DNA of 15,351 nt from Bacteroides sp. UBA1317 (GTDB lineage Bacteria > Bacteroidota > Bacteroidia > Bacteroidales > Bacteroidaceae): assembly GCA_002307035.1 (NCBI GenBank), contig DBTL01000072.1, positions 1 through 15,351 on the forward strand, written 5' to 3'. The position numbers were made by a program, and so were the translations under genes. The notes below the pieces were generated by a model. That model did not search any database, was not told the DNA's origin, and saw only the letters and a program-made list of their open reading frames with translations. The first letter of the stretch is position 1; the number at the start of each line of letters is the position of its first letter. Of this stretch, positions 5,476 to 13,760 are shown piece by piece.

Positions 5476-5511
5476 CTTGCATTTAGATTAAAAAATTACG
5501 AATATTGCATT
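5476..5511 (+). repeat. Leader block, copy 2 (cas operon side)
   Basis: This copy of the 4564-4599 block ends 41 bp before the cas6 ATG. The conserved parts are CTTGCATTT at the start and CGAATATTGCATT at the end, in the same orientation and spacing as copy 1. No exact TAnnTTTG box was found nearby, so the cas operon may use this block as a non-consensus promoter. Confidence 0.6.
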
Positions 5512-5552
5512 TGTAACATTTAGCATAATTAGAGCACTATATTAAAACTACT

Positions 5553-6233
5553 ATGATCTACACACGTGTATTGATTCTTAAATTTGAAAACCCCATCCAT
5601 CAAAAAGAGATCACTCTCTTTAGAGGGGCTGTCATTCAGGCTATTAGCAAAGAAGCAAATGTTTTATTTCATAATCATCAGGAAGATAATTATCGATATT
5701 CTTATCCACTTATTCAATACAAAAGAATTAATGGATGTGCCGCTATTGTGTGCATAAACGAAGGCACGGAAGCAATTGGGCAATTCTTCTCCGAATGCAA
5801 TTTTTCTTTCCAGTTAGCTAGTCGCTCTTTGGAGATGAAAGTTAACTCCGTCAAAGCGAACCAATGTCTCGTTCAGCTTTGGGAGTCGCCGTTTCATTAT
5901 CGCATCCGTAAATGGCTTCCTCTGAACTCTGACAATTATAAGGAATATATACAGATGGATGGACTCAGCGAAAAGATTGCTTTATTGGAGAAAATTCTGA
6001 TTGGCAATCTTCTTTCATTTACCAAAGGAATTGGCATTTATTTGGACTCTGAGATAAAATGTAAGTTGACAGTTTTGAACGACCCTGTTCTTGTGATGAA
6101 TAAAGGTGTGAAGCTGATGGCTTTTGATATTGAGTTTCAATGTAACATCTCTTTGCCCGAATTTATCGGCATAGGTAAGAATGCCAGCCTTGGCTACGGG
6201 ATAGTGACGCAAGTAAAACCTAATAAACAATAA
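5553..6233 (+). CDS. cas6: Cas6-type CRISPR RNA endoribonuclease
   Basis: A 226-residue protein, shorter than many Cas6 proteins. It fits Cas6 variants of Bacteroidetes type III loci: FRGAVIQA near residues 23-30, a putative catalytic histidine region FHNHQEDNYRYSYPLIQYK (His40 and His42), and the C-terminal glycine-rich loop LPEFIGIGKNASLGYGIV (201-218), the RAMP signature. Its role is to cut the array transcript within each repeat, leaving the ATTAAGAC tag. It is the first gene of the operon, directly after the array, and the next gene starts 5 bp after its stop. An operator-like sequence covers codons 2-7. Which histidine is catalytic is inferred, not shown. Confidence 0.85.
   Translation: MIYTRVLILKFENPIHQKEITLFRGAVIQAISKEANVLFHNHQEDNYRYSYPLIQYKRINGCAAIVCINEGTEAIGQFFSECNFSFQLASRSLEMKVNSVKANQCLVQLWESPFHYRIRKWLPLNSDNYKEYIQMDGLSEKIALLEKILIGNLLSFTKGIGIYLDSEIKCKLTVLNDPVLVMNKGVKLMAFDIEFQCNISLPEFIGIGKNASLGYGIVTQVKPNKQ
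5558..5571. promoter_or_regulatory. Operator-like palindrome copy at the cas6 start
   Basis: CTACACACGTGTAT matches 12 of 14 positions of CTACACGCGTGTAG at 3980-3993, as good as candidate operator 2. It lies within codons 2-7 of cas6, so coding constraint could explain it. If functional, it would link the XRE regulator to the cas operon. Confidence 0.3.
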
Positions 6234-6238
6234 GATAT

Positions 6239-7780
6239 ATGGAGAACACCGAATATTTGTATGGTGCTGCAGTACAGGGAATTCAGGACTTTATCTTTCA
6301 AACCAATAAACTGAAAGATATTGTGGGTGCCAGTGAGTTGGTTGAACAAATTTGTACTGTTCAGTTTGCCACTGCTTTGAATAAAACATCCGAAGAACTT
6401 AAAGAAGATCCTAATGCTATTACGACTGCTGCGGGCAACATTAAGTATGTGTTTCAATCGAGAGAAGAGTGTGAACGAGTGGTGAGAAACTTCCCCAAAG
6501 AAATTATCAAAATGGCTCCTGGGATTACTATTAGTCAGGCTGTGGTCAAGATGACTGATAATTTTCAGGCAGATGTGAAACAGCTTGAACAGCGTCTTCA
6601 TACTCAGCGTAACAAACCGATGCGTAGTACCACTTTGGGGATAACAGGGATGTTACGTTCAAGGACAACCGGATTACCCGCTGTTGACATCGACAAAATA
6701 GATAAAAAAAATTGGGAGTATCTGGATGAAAGCACTTTGGCTAAACGTAAGAAGGAAGAATTGACCCACAAACTCTGTGAAAAGAGTTTTGGAAGAGATC
6801 AATTTGAAAGTGGGCAAATAACTTCTGATATAGACAAGTTTGTAGGAAAGAATGATTGGATTGCTATCATCCATGCAGATGGTAATAGTTTGGGGCAGGT
6901 TGTTCGAAAGTTAGGTGCAGACAAAGCGGATTTCAGAAAATTTTCTCAATCGCTGGATAGATCAACTATTGCAGCTGCAAATTTGGCTTTTCAAAAAGTG
7001 AAAGAAGAATTTAAGATTGGTGGAAAAAGCATTATTCCCCTTCGTCCCATTGTGTTGGGAGGCGATGATATGACTATCATTTGCCGTGCAGATATCGCAA
7101 TCTCTTATACTCAAGAGTTTCTAAGAGTTTTTGAAAAAGAGACGGCCGAAAATCTAGGGCCGCATCACGTATTTAATAATGGCAAAGATAGGCTTACTGC
7201 TTGTGCAGGCATTGCATTTATTAAATCTTCTTTTCCTTTCCATTATGGATATCATTTAGCTGAAGCTCTTTGCTCCAGAGCTAAGAAGGATGCAAAGAGT
7301 GACGCAATGGCGATTGACGGATTGCCGCTTTCATGCTTAATGTTCCATAAAGTGCAAGATAGTTTTGTGGAAAAGTATGAGGAAATAGTGAAGCGAGAAC
7401 TTACGCCTCAAGAGTCTTTGTCATTTGAGTTCGGACCTTATTATCTATCACTTCCTAATGGAGAAAAAGATAGATGGACTATTGACAGAATGATGGAGAA
7501 GGTGATGTTGCTAAAATCAAAGGAAGGGAATGCTGTGAAGTCTCATTTGCGTCAGTGGATAACGATATTATCTGATAGTGGATCGCATGCAGCCGAACTA
7601 AAAATGGATAGGGTTGTATCTATCATTGAAGATAAGAACTTGGGAGAGTTGCTCTCTCGAGCAACAACGCCTGTTACAAGAGGGACGAAAGCAAAAGCCT
7701 TACAGTGTTATCCGACATACGATATATTGTCAATCTTTTCTATTATGTATCAAGAAACAAATAAAGTGGAGGATCAGTAA
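6239..7780 (+). CDS. cas10: Cas10 large subunit, HD-less, with intact GGDD cyclase motif
   Basis: A 513-residue Cas10/Cmr2-like protein. It starts directly with the first palm-type segment (LYGAAVQGIQDFIFQTNKLK, then DIVGASELVEQ); the N-terminal HD nuclease domain of many Cas10 proteins is absent. The second palm has HADGNSLG (212-219, Asp214 a likely metal ligand) and LGGDDMTII (273-281, GGDD at 274-277), so cyclic oligoadenylate synthesis should be possible. FHYGYHLAEALCSRAKKDAK (334-353) is a typical Cas10 helix after the palm. I see no CxxC pair, so the usual zinc-binding module is missing or degenerate. The final 140 residues are helical, like domain D4. Within the effector complex it would sense bound target RNA and make the second messenger. 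The stop abuts the next ATG. Confidence 0.93.
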   Translation: MENTEYLYGAAVQGIQDFIFQTNKLKDIVGASELVEQICTVQFATALNKTSEELKEDPNAITTAAGNIKYVFQSREECERVVRNFPKEIIKMAPGITISQAVVKMTDNFQADVKQLEQRLHTQRNKPMRSTTLGITGMLRSRTTGLPAVDIDKIDKKNWEYLDESTLAKRKKEELTHKLCEKSFGRDQFESGQITSDIDKFVGKNDWIAIIHADGNSLGQVVRKLGADKADFRKFSQSLDRSTIAAANLAFQKVKEEFKIGGKSIIPLRPIVLGGDDMTIICRADIAISYTQEFLRVFEKETAENLGPHHVFNNGKDRLTACAGIAFIKSSFPFHYGYHLAEALCSRAKKDAKSDAMAIDGLPLSCLMFHKVQDSFVEKYEEIVKRELTPQESLSFEFGPYYLSLPNGEKDRWTIDRMMEKVMLLKSKEGNAVKSHLRQWITILSDSGSHAAELKMDRVVSIIEDKNLGELLSRATTPVTRGTKAKALQCYPTYDILSIFSIMYQETNKVEDQ

Positions 7781-8347
7781 ATGGATATCAACTACAAAAT
7801 AGAATTTTATTCAGATTGGCATTGCGGATCAGGCTTGTCGGCCGGTGCTGATATTGATCAACTTGTGATAAAAGATAAAAAAGGACTACCCTTTATCCCC
7901 GGAAAAACATTGAAAGGCCTGATATTGGAAGCGGTAGAAGATTTGTTAGCTTTTAGAGGTGAATCTGGTGCTAAGCAGTTGGGCTTGAAGCAGACTTTTG
8001 GCTACTTTGAAGAAAAAGAAACGCTAAGAAAGGGAGAAGCTTTTTTCACTAACGCCGAATTGCCTGAGGAGTTGGTTAGTAGGATTGTTTCAGATAAACT
8101 GGGGCGATTTCTTTATCGTACAGTGACATCTACGGCCATAGAGCCCGATGGGGTTGCCAAGGATTTTAGTCTACGTAGAATGGAAGTCGTTGTGCCTTGC
8201 GTAATGCTAGGCAGTATACTGAATGTGCCAGATGAATTTGCTTCAGAATTGCAAGATAGTTTAAAACTGATCAAACGTTTAGGGCAGAGTCGTAATCGTG
8301 GGTTAGGGAGATGTCAAATCACTATAGCAAAAGGAGGTAACGAATGA
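7781..8347 (+). CDS. Csm3-like RAMP protein, backbone subunit with probable RNase aspartate
   Basis: A 188-residue single-RAMP protein of the Csm3/Cmr4 (group 7) kind. The start HCGSGLSAGADIDQLVIKD, then GLPFIPGKTLKG, matches the Csm3 pattern. Asp26 aligns with the catalytic Asp that cuts target RNA at 6-nt intervals in Csm3. IPGKTLKG (39-46) is the usual RAMP helix start, and GQSRNRGLGR near residues 168-177 is the glycine-rich loop. It probably forms part of the crRNA-binding backbone. Its start abuts cas10 and its end overlaps the next gene by 4 bp (ATGA), so translation is coupled. Confidence 0.85.
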   Translation: MDINYKIEFYSDWHCGSGLSAGADIDQLVIKDKKGLPFIPGKTLKGLILEAVEDLLAFRGESGAKQLGLKQTFGYFEEKETLRKGEAFFTNAELPEELVSRIVSDKLGRFLYRTVTSTAIEPDGVAKDFSLRRMEVVVPCVMLGSILNVPDEFASELQDSLKLIKRLGQSRNRGLGRCQITIAKGGNE

Positions 8348-9882
8348 ATCCATTACAGTTTAAGTGCACTTTGCTTTCGGATGTTATCATAAACCAAAAG
8401 AGCGCCACCGAAGGGAGTCAAGCAACACTCGATTTTATACCGGGAAGTAACTTTCTGGGCATAGCCGCAAGTGCTTTGTATAAAGATAAAATGTTAGATG
8501 ATGAAGCTCGTTTGCTCATTTTTCATAGTGGTAAAGTTCGTTTTGGTGACGCACATCCTGCGTCGGAAAACGCAAGAGCAATCCGGGTACCTGCTTCAAT
8601 GTACTATCCTAAACTTAAAAAGCCGACAGACGGTTGTTATATTCATCACTATTACGCAGAGGATGATAAAGATCATTCCACGCAGCTAAAGCAGTGCCGT
8701 GAAGATTTCTATGCCTTTAACACTAAAGAGCATTACGGACTGGAAGCAAATGTTCTTAAAAGTTTTGCAATAAAATCGGCTTACGATAGAGATAAACGTC
8801 GCTCTAAAGATGAGCAGATGTATGGCTATCAATCCATCGATAAAGGAACTGAATTCTTCTTTGAAGTCTCTTTTGCCAATAGTGAAGCAGAAGGGTGTGA
8901 GGGATTGTTAAGGAGTGCGCTCGAGGGTGTGAAGCACGTAGGGCGTTCTCGCACGGCTCAATATGGATTAGTTAAGATTGAAGCGGCTGATTTTGAAAAT
9001 ATGGAATCGACCTCGGACTTGTGCCGCACAAAGCAAGATGGTATCACAAAAACTTGTGCTATTGTTTATGCCGATAGCCGACTTATCTTTTTAGATGAAT
9101 ATGGCCTTCCTACATTTAGGCCTTCTGCCAAAGATCTGGGATTTGAAGATGGAACAATTGTTTGGGAGAAATCTCAGCTTCGTACTTTTCAGTATGCTCC
9201 GTGGAATTATCAGCGTCAGGCACGAGATGCGGATCGTTGTGGAATAGAGAAAGGGAGCGTTTTTGTTGTTGAAACAAACACTTCTCCACTCGCATCAGCG
9301 TATGTGGGTTGTTACCAAAATGAAGGATTTGGTCGGGTTATTTATAATCCGAGCTTCTTGAAAGCGAATCAAGACGGATCAGCTATCTATGAATTGAGAA
9401 AGAAACAGAGTCCTTCAGAGGCAGACCCTGACTCTTTGAAACAGGATTTTTCAGAATTAACTCCCAATTCTCTTATTGATTACCTAGTGCGGCAACAAAA
9501 AGAAGAGATCAATCTGGATGCGATTTATCAATCTGTTGATGATTTTGTTGATAATTTCAGAAAAGATAATCTTTTTTTCTTTTCGGATGATGAATTTTCT
9601 TCTCAATGGGGCACGATTCGTAGCTTGGCAACGACCGCAAAAGATGCGGAGGATTTAAAGAAAAAATTATATGATGGGGAGAATGCATATCTTACACATG
9701 GAGTAGCTTCAGACAAATGGCAAGAGCGTGGCCGCCTCGAAAAAGTTATAGCTTTTATAGAAAGTAAGAGAATAAAGGAAGATAATAGTAAAGAGGAAGA
9801 TAGGCTTGTAATACTTGCCGTAATCCATTTGGCGGCTACAATGGCTAATGAAATAGCTAATAATAAAGATAAGCAAAAGTAG
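8344..9882 (+). CDS. csx10: Csx10-like RAMP protein (group 5 type)
   Basis: A 512-residue protein. The N-terminus LLSDVIINQKSATEGSQATL, then DFIPGSNFLGIAASALY, fits Csx10 of III-D systems, where a TEG...LDxIPGS pattern is typical. Two glycine-rich loops are visible: VKHVGRSRTAQYGLV (196-210) and VGCYQNEGFGRV (321-332), suggesting two RAMP folds. The C-terminal third (about 350-512) is acidic and helical and resembles nothing I recognise. The Cas5-like role would be to bind the 5' tag of the crRNA and cap the complex next to Cas10. Translation is coupled to the upstream Csm3-like gene, and the next ATG follows after 2 bp. Confidence 0.75.
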   Translation: MNPLQFKCTLLSDVIINQKSATEGSQATLDFIPGSNFLGIAASALYKDKMLDDEARLLIFHSGKVRFGDAHPASENARAIRVPASMYYPKLKKPTDGCYIHHYYAEDDKDHSTQLKQCREDFYAFNTKEHYGLEANVLKSFAIKSAYDRDKRRSKDEQMYGYQSIDKGTEFFFEVSFANSEAEGCEGLLRSALEGVKHVGRSRTAQYGLVKIEAADFENMESTSDLCRTKQDGITKTCAIVYADSRLIFLDEYGLPTFRPSAKDLGFEDGTIVWEKSQLRTFQYAPWNYQRQARDADRCGIEKGSVFVVETNTSPLASAYVGCYQNEGFGRVIYNPSFLKANQDGSAIYELRKKQSPSEADPDSLKQDFSELTPNSLIDYLVRQQKEEINLDAIYQSVDDFVDNFRKDNLFFFSDDEFSSQWGTIRSLATTAKDAEDLKKKLYDGENAYLTHGVASDKWQERGRLEKVIAFIESKRIKEDNSKEEDRLVILAVIHLAATMANEIANNKDKQK

Positions 9883-9884
9883 TT

Positions 9885-11282
9885 ATGGGAGAACAAAAGG
9901 TGAGATATAATTATCGCTTCTTGGCTAAAATAGTCATGGAAGCAGCAACGCCGCTAAGTATTGGAACGGGGCAGAAAAATATGATGACCAAAGCTTTGGT
10001 TACGACGGATGTTAATGGGTTACCTTATATACCAGGGACTACTTTAGCAGGTATTATGAGGCATGCTGTAGGCAAAGAGCAAGCGAAAACTTTTTTTGGA
10101 TATCAAGATGAGAAAAAGTCGAAAGAAGGTGAAGGCTCTAAAGTAATATTCTCGGAAGGACGCATGGTAGGTGTTGATGGTTGCGTTCTTGACGGATTGC
10201 AAAAGATTGACTTTGAAGATGATTTCTACCGCCACTTCAACAACTTGCCTATTCGGCAGCATGTGAAGATTGACGATCAGGGAGTGAGTCAGGACAGAGG
10301 GAAATTCGATGAGCAGATCGTTTATAAAGGTACGCGTTTCTGTTTTGAGATAGAACTACTTGCTCAAGAGGAAGAATGTACTCGGATGGATGAGGTCTTG
10401 AACCGTTTATATTCTAATGTCTTCCGTGTAGGAGGAGGTTCTCGCAGTGGATTTGGCGAGATGAAAATAGTAGAATGCAAAACGAAAACCCTCAACTTGG
10501 AGCTGAAAGATGATTTGGATTCTTATATGAATAAATCATCAGATCTTTCTAATACTGACTTCTGGGATAAGATAGATACTGTTAAAAAGGATGTTATACC
10601 TCACCTTGAATGGAAAGAGTATCTTTTAGAACTTACTGCTGAAGATTTCTTTTTGTTTGGTTCAGGTTTTAGCAACGATAAAGCAAAGATGACTCCGGTT
10701 TCTGAAGCTTATATTGATTGGAGCACAGAGAAACCTGATTTTAAAGATGACAATATACTAATACCTGCCGCATCAGTGAAAGGAGCTTTGGCACATCGTG
10801 TAGCGTTCTATTGGAACAAATTGAATAAGTGTTTTGCTGATAATACAGATAAAGACAAGCAGCCTTTGGTAGGAACTGAAAACCCGGCAGTGCTTGCTTT
10901 GTTTGGTAGTGAAGATGCGGAGAAGAGGCTACCGGGGAATCTTCTTATCTCGGATATAATAGAGCCTCCTAAAGGGAAAACGAAAACGAAACTTTTAAAT
11001 CATGTCTCCATCGACCGATTCACAGGTGGCGCCATTAAAGGCGCACTCTTTACTGAAGAGGTGACTGTTGGAAACGCTCAATCTTATTCTCTCCGCTTCT
11101 TTGTTAATAAAAAGATCTTTCAGGGAGATAAAGATATAAAAGAAGAAAGCACTATTCCTGAAGCTTTTCATCTTGCATTGAAGGATCTATGTGAAGGAAT
11201 GCTTCCGTTAGGTGGTGGCGTCAACAGAGGGAACGGATGTTTTAGTGGTGAATTAATAAAACCGAAGGGGCTTGTATTATGA
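9885..11282 (+). CDS. Tandem double-RAMP (Csm3-like fusion) protein
   Basis: A 465-residue protein with two RAMP domains in one chain. Domain 1 (about 12-200) has PLSIGTGQKNMMTKALVTTD, then GLPYIPGTTLAG, and the loop VGGGSRSGFGEM (182-193). Domain 2 (about 245-458) has LFGSGFSNDKAKMTP, IPAASVKGALAHR (293-305), the NHVSIDRFTGGAIKGALFTE segment (372-391) often seen in III-D Csm3-like subunits, and the loop PLGGGVNRGNG (441-451). Where active Csm3 has its catalytic Asp before P/L-V-x-x-D, domain 1 has Lys/Thr, so domain 1 may not cut RNA; Asp265 is a candidate in domain 2. It probably supplies two adjacent backbone positions. It overlaps the next gene by ATGA. Confidence 0.8.
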   Translation: MGEQKVRYNYRFLAKIVMEAATPLSIGTGQKNMMTKALVTTDVNGLPYIPGTTLAGIMRHAVGKEQAKTFFGYQDEKKSKEGEGSKVIFSEGRMVGVDGCVLDGLQKIDFEDDFYRHFNNLPIRQHVKIDDQGVSQDRGKFDEQIVYKGTRFCFEIELLAQEEECTRMDEVLNRLYSNVFRVGGGSRSGFGEMKIVECKTKTLNLELKDDLDSYMNKSSDLSNTDFWDKIDTVKKDVIPHLEWKEYLLELTAEDFFLFGSGFSNDKAKMTPVSEAYIDWSTEKPDFKDDNILIPAASVKGALAHRVAFYWNKLNKCFADNTDKDKQPLVGTENPAVLALFGSEDAEKRLPGNLLISDIIEPPKGKTKTKLLNHVSIDRFTGGAIKGALFTEEVTVGNAQSYSLRFFVNKKIFQGDKDIKEESTIPEAFHLALKDLCEGMLPLGGGVNRGNGCFSGELIKPKGLVL

Positions 11283-11668
11283 ATGAGAGAATAGAGAAAT
11301 CAACATACCAAGGATATGTGTGGAAGAGCAATTTGAAAGCACCTAAGATTTATGATAATGAGGAAGCAGAATTAGAGTTAGATGAAACTAAAAATCCTTT
11401 TATCGTAGAAGGATTCTTAGTTGACGATAATTACTCATATAGCATTAAATACGTAGATGGAAAATATTACGTTAATAAATACGATTTGGGCAGTCTCAAA
11501 GATGTGGTTAAAACTTCTCACGAGTATTTGTCCAGTTTCGATAGCACGAGGCGTTTGCTCTTTAATCAATATTGGCGTCCTTATAAGGATGAACTTTGTG
11601 ATGGAGGAATGGATGTTTTACAGCCGGCGGAATATGTATTTGTAGGATTTAAGAAAGAGGAGGAATAA
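11279..11668 (+). CDS. Small type III CRISPR-associated accessory protein
   Basis: A 129-residue protein containing YQGYVWKSNLKAP near the start, NPFIVEGFLVDDNYSYSIKY (38-57) and RLLFNQYWRPYKDEL (91-105). It resembles a small family in Bacteroidetes type III loci (I think TIGR04423) and occupies the place of Csx19 in III-D operons; neither assignment can be proved by eye. It has no RAMP loop, nuclease motif or membrane segment. It is translationally coupled to the double-RAMP gene, and the next ATG follows after 2 bp, so it is probably a component or regulator of the effector complex. It might stand in for the Cas11 small subunit, which I do not otherwise find, but its predicted strand content argues for caution. 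Confidence 0.6.
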   Translation: MNERIEKSTYQGYVWKSNLKAPKIYDNEEAELELDETKNPFIVEGFLVDDNYSYSIKYVDGKYYVNKYDLGSLKDVVKTSHEYLSSFDSTRRLLFNQYWRPYKDELCDGGMDVLQPAEYVFVGFKKEEE

Positions 11669-11670
11669 GT

Positions 11671-13749
11671 ATGCCAACAATAAAAGCGCCTTTTAATTTT
11701 GTACCACTATCAGAGGAGGTTTATACCCCAGAGTGGGGCAGTCAGATATCCCATGATAAACCTTTCTCGGATGGTATAAGTGGCATTATAAAACTTAACA
11801 TAACTGCGGAATCTCCTATATTCGTTCGTAATGGGCATACCCGTAAAGATGCAGAAGATAAAACATCTGAGTACAGGTCGTTTAGTCATCTTGATAATCG
11901 ATACTTTATTCCTGCAACCTCTCTCAAAGGCTCCATTCGTAATGTGTTGGAGATTATGAGTTTTGGGAAAATTCATTTAGACAAAAAAGCAATGTATGCA
12001 CAAAGAGACTGGGATAATGAAATATTGTACACGTTGCGTTCTCCTAAAGTACAAAATGAAATTTGTTGCGGTTGGCTACGCTCTAAAGGAAATGATTATG
12101 AAATTATAGATTGTGATAAACCTTATAGAATAAGCCATAAACGAATTGATGAGTATCTAGGTGATTCTAAAATGACAAACTACTTTTCGCAGTCGAAAGG
12201 TATAGATTTGAGTAAGCCATTTCTTTTCGAAGGGAAGCCCTTTGATCCTAAGACAGCTATTTTTAAATATAAGTTACTTGAAGGGTATGAATTACAAAAT
12301 CTTACTTTCACAAAGGATATAGAAAAGAATAAAGGGTTAAGATATAGCAGCAATGGTGAGATTAAAGGTGATATTGTTCTAACTGGTCAACCGGATTCTT
12401 GGTTATGGCCTCGAAAAGATCGTGGCGGCAAATTTTATGAATTTGTATTTCTTGATAAACAGGTTGGTTCTTATAATATATCAAAAAGTGATTTTGATCA
12501 CTTTAAATTTATTTATGTAGATTCACCTGATTGGGCGCATGCTAAAGAGCAACTGAAAGGAAAAGGTATCCCTGTATTTTTTAGAAAAACAGTTCAAAAA
12601 GAGAAAATAGAGATAAAGGATTTTGGCTTAGCTTATCTCTATAAATTGCCATACGAAAATTCACCTTATGATTTATTGAATGACGAGCATAAAAAGACTT
12701 CTTCAATGGATTTGGCGGAATGTATATTTGGAAGTATCAATGAGAATGCTTTACTGAAAGGTAGAGTCTTGTTTACTAATGCATTTACTGAAAAAGCAGA
12801 GATAGGTGGTGATGATATATCTTTATCTTTAGGATCTCCGAAAGCGTCCTATTATCCCTTTTATATTCGGCAGAATGGTGCGAATGGAGAGACAGACAAA
12901 TACGAAACCTATAATGATGGTAAATTGGCAGGATGGAAACGATATCCGGTGAGAGAAAAAACCTGGAAAGCTAATACTGGCAATGAAAAGATTGATACTC
13001 CTATTCGTCCGCTTGGAAAGGATACTAAATTTGATGGCAAGATTAAATTTCATAATTTAAGAGAAATAGAACTAGGAGCGTTATTATCAGCTTTGACCTT
13101 TCATGGTACAGAAGGTTGTTTTCATCAAATAGGTCAAGGCAAACCATTTGGCTTTGGGAAGGTTTCTATTAAAGCTACATTAATAGGTGATAGAGCAGGT
13201 GAAGAGATTGAGTTTATGGCTAAATTTGAAGAGGCTCTTTTAAAAAAAATGGGAAATTGGTGTTCTTCTCGTTCTATAGTAGAGCTATTCACTATGGCTC
13301 ATGAGCAAATTGTAGGTGATGGTGCTCAATTTAGATATATGTCAATGAATACAGATCCTGAGCTTAATGACTTTATAAACATCAAAAAAAAGAAGGAGTT
13401 TTTACAGCCATATTCTATTCTTAGAAATGCCTGTTTTAAACCTAATTCTTTATATTTAATGTGTAAAGAACAGGCTGAACGAAAGGAGCAGGATCGTTTG
13501 TCTAAATTATCACCGGATAATAGAGAAAAAGAGAAATATGAAGGAGCTTCTTCAACTCAATACGGTAGTTTGATAAATGACTCACTAGCTAATGTTGATT
13601 TGACTAAAGACTTTTTTCAGTGGCTTAAGGATGAATTAATTTCAGAGAAGATCTGGAAGATAGACGGAGATGCTAAAAAGGACAAGAATATGAAACGATG
13701 CCAATGCATTGAAGAACAAATAAGTAATAGAGGAATGGTTAAAGAATAG
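11671..13749 (+). CDS. Large RAMP protein, TIGR03986 family
   Basis: A 692-residue protein. The start APFNFVPLSEEVYTPEWG is the hallmark of the TIGR03986 CRISPR RAMP family. The first RAMP segment includes GIIKLNITAESPIFVRNG and YFIPATSLKGSIRNVLEIMS (78-97). A glycine-rich loop is at HQIGQGKPFGFGKV (485-498). The central part (about 100-430) is a large, poorly recognisable insertion, and the final 190 residues are Lys/Glu-rich and helical. It probably takes a Cas7-like end or cap position. The coding sequence looks more AT-rich than its neighbours, with many adenine runs. It follows the small accessory gene by 2 bp and ends 11 bp before the CARF nuclease gene. Confidence 0.8.
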   Translation: MPTIKAPFNFVPLSEEVYTPEWGSQISHDKPFSDGISGIIKLNITAESPIFVRNGHTRKDAEDKTSEYRSFSHLDNRYFIPATSLKGSIRNVLEIMSFGKIHLDKKAMYAQRDWDNEILYTLRSPKVQNEICCGWLRSKGNDYEIIDCDKPYRISHKRIDEYLGDSKMTNYFSQSKGIDLSKPFLFEGKPFDPKTAIFKYKLLEGYELQNLTFTKDIEKNKGLRYSSNGEIKGDIVLTGQPDSWLWPRKDRGGKFYEFVFLDKQVGSYNISKSDFDHFKFIYVDSPDWAHAKEQLKGKGIPVFFRKTVQKEKIEIKDFGLAYLYKLPYENSPYDLLNDEHKKTSSMDLAECIFGSINENALLKGRVLFTNAFTEKAEIGGDDISLSLGSPKASYYPFYIRQNGANGETDKYETYNDGKLAGWKRYPVREKTWKANTGNEKIDTPIRPLGKDTKFDGKIKFHNLREIELGALLSALTFHGTEGCFHQIGQGKPFGFGKVSIKATLIGDRAGEEIEFMAKFEEALLKKMGNWCSSRSIVELFTMAHEQIVGDGAQFRYMSMNTDPELNDFINIKKKKEFLQPYSILRNACFKPNSLYLMCKEQAERKEQDRLSKLSPDNREKEKYEGASSTQYGSLINDSLANVDLTKDFFQWLKDELISEKIWKIDGDAKKDKNMKRCQCIEEQISNRGMVKE

Positions 13750-13760
13750 CAGGGTGATTA

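Noticed and set aside
5513..5552. Consensus -33/-7 promoter directly upstream of cas6
   Set aside because: TTTG occurs at 5510-5513, but no TAnnTTTG box lies at the proper distance; only the conserved leader block is reported instead.
9603..9896. Minus-strand hydrophobic open frame of 97 codons
   Set aside because: It is the antisense of the csx10-like coding sequence; hydrophobicity arises from Glu/Lys/Asp-rich codons read in reverse.
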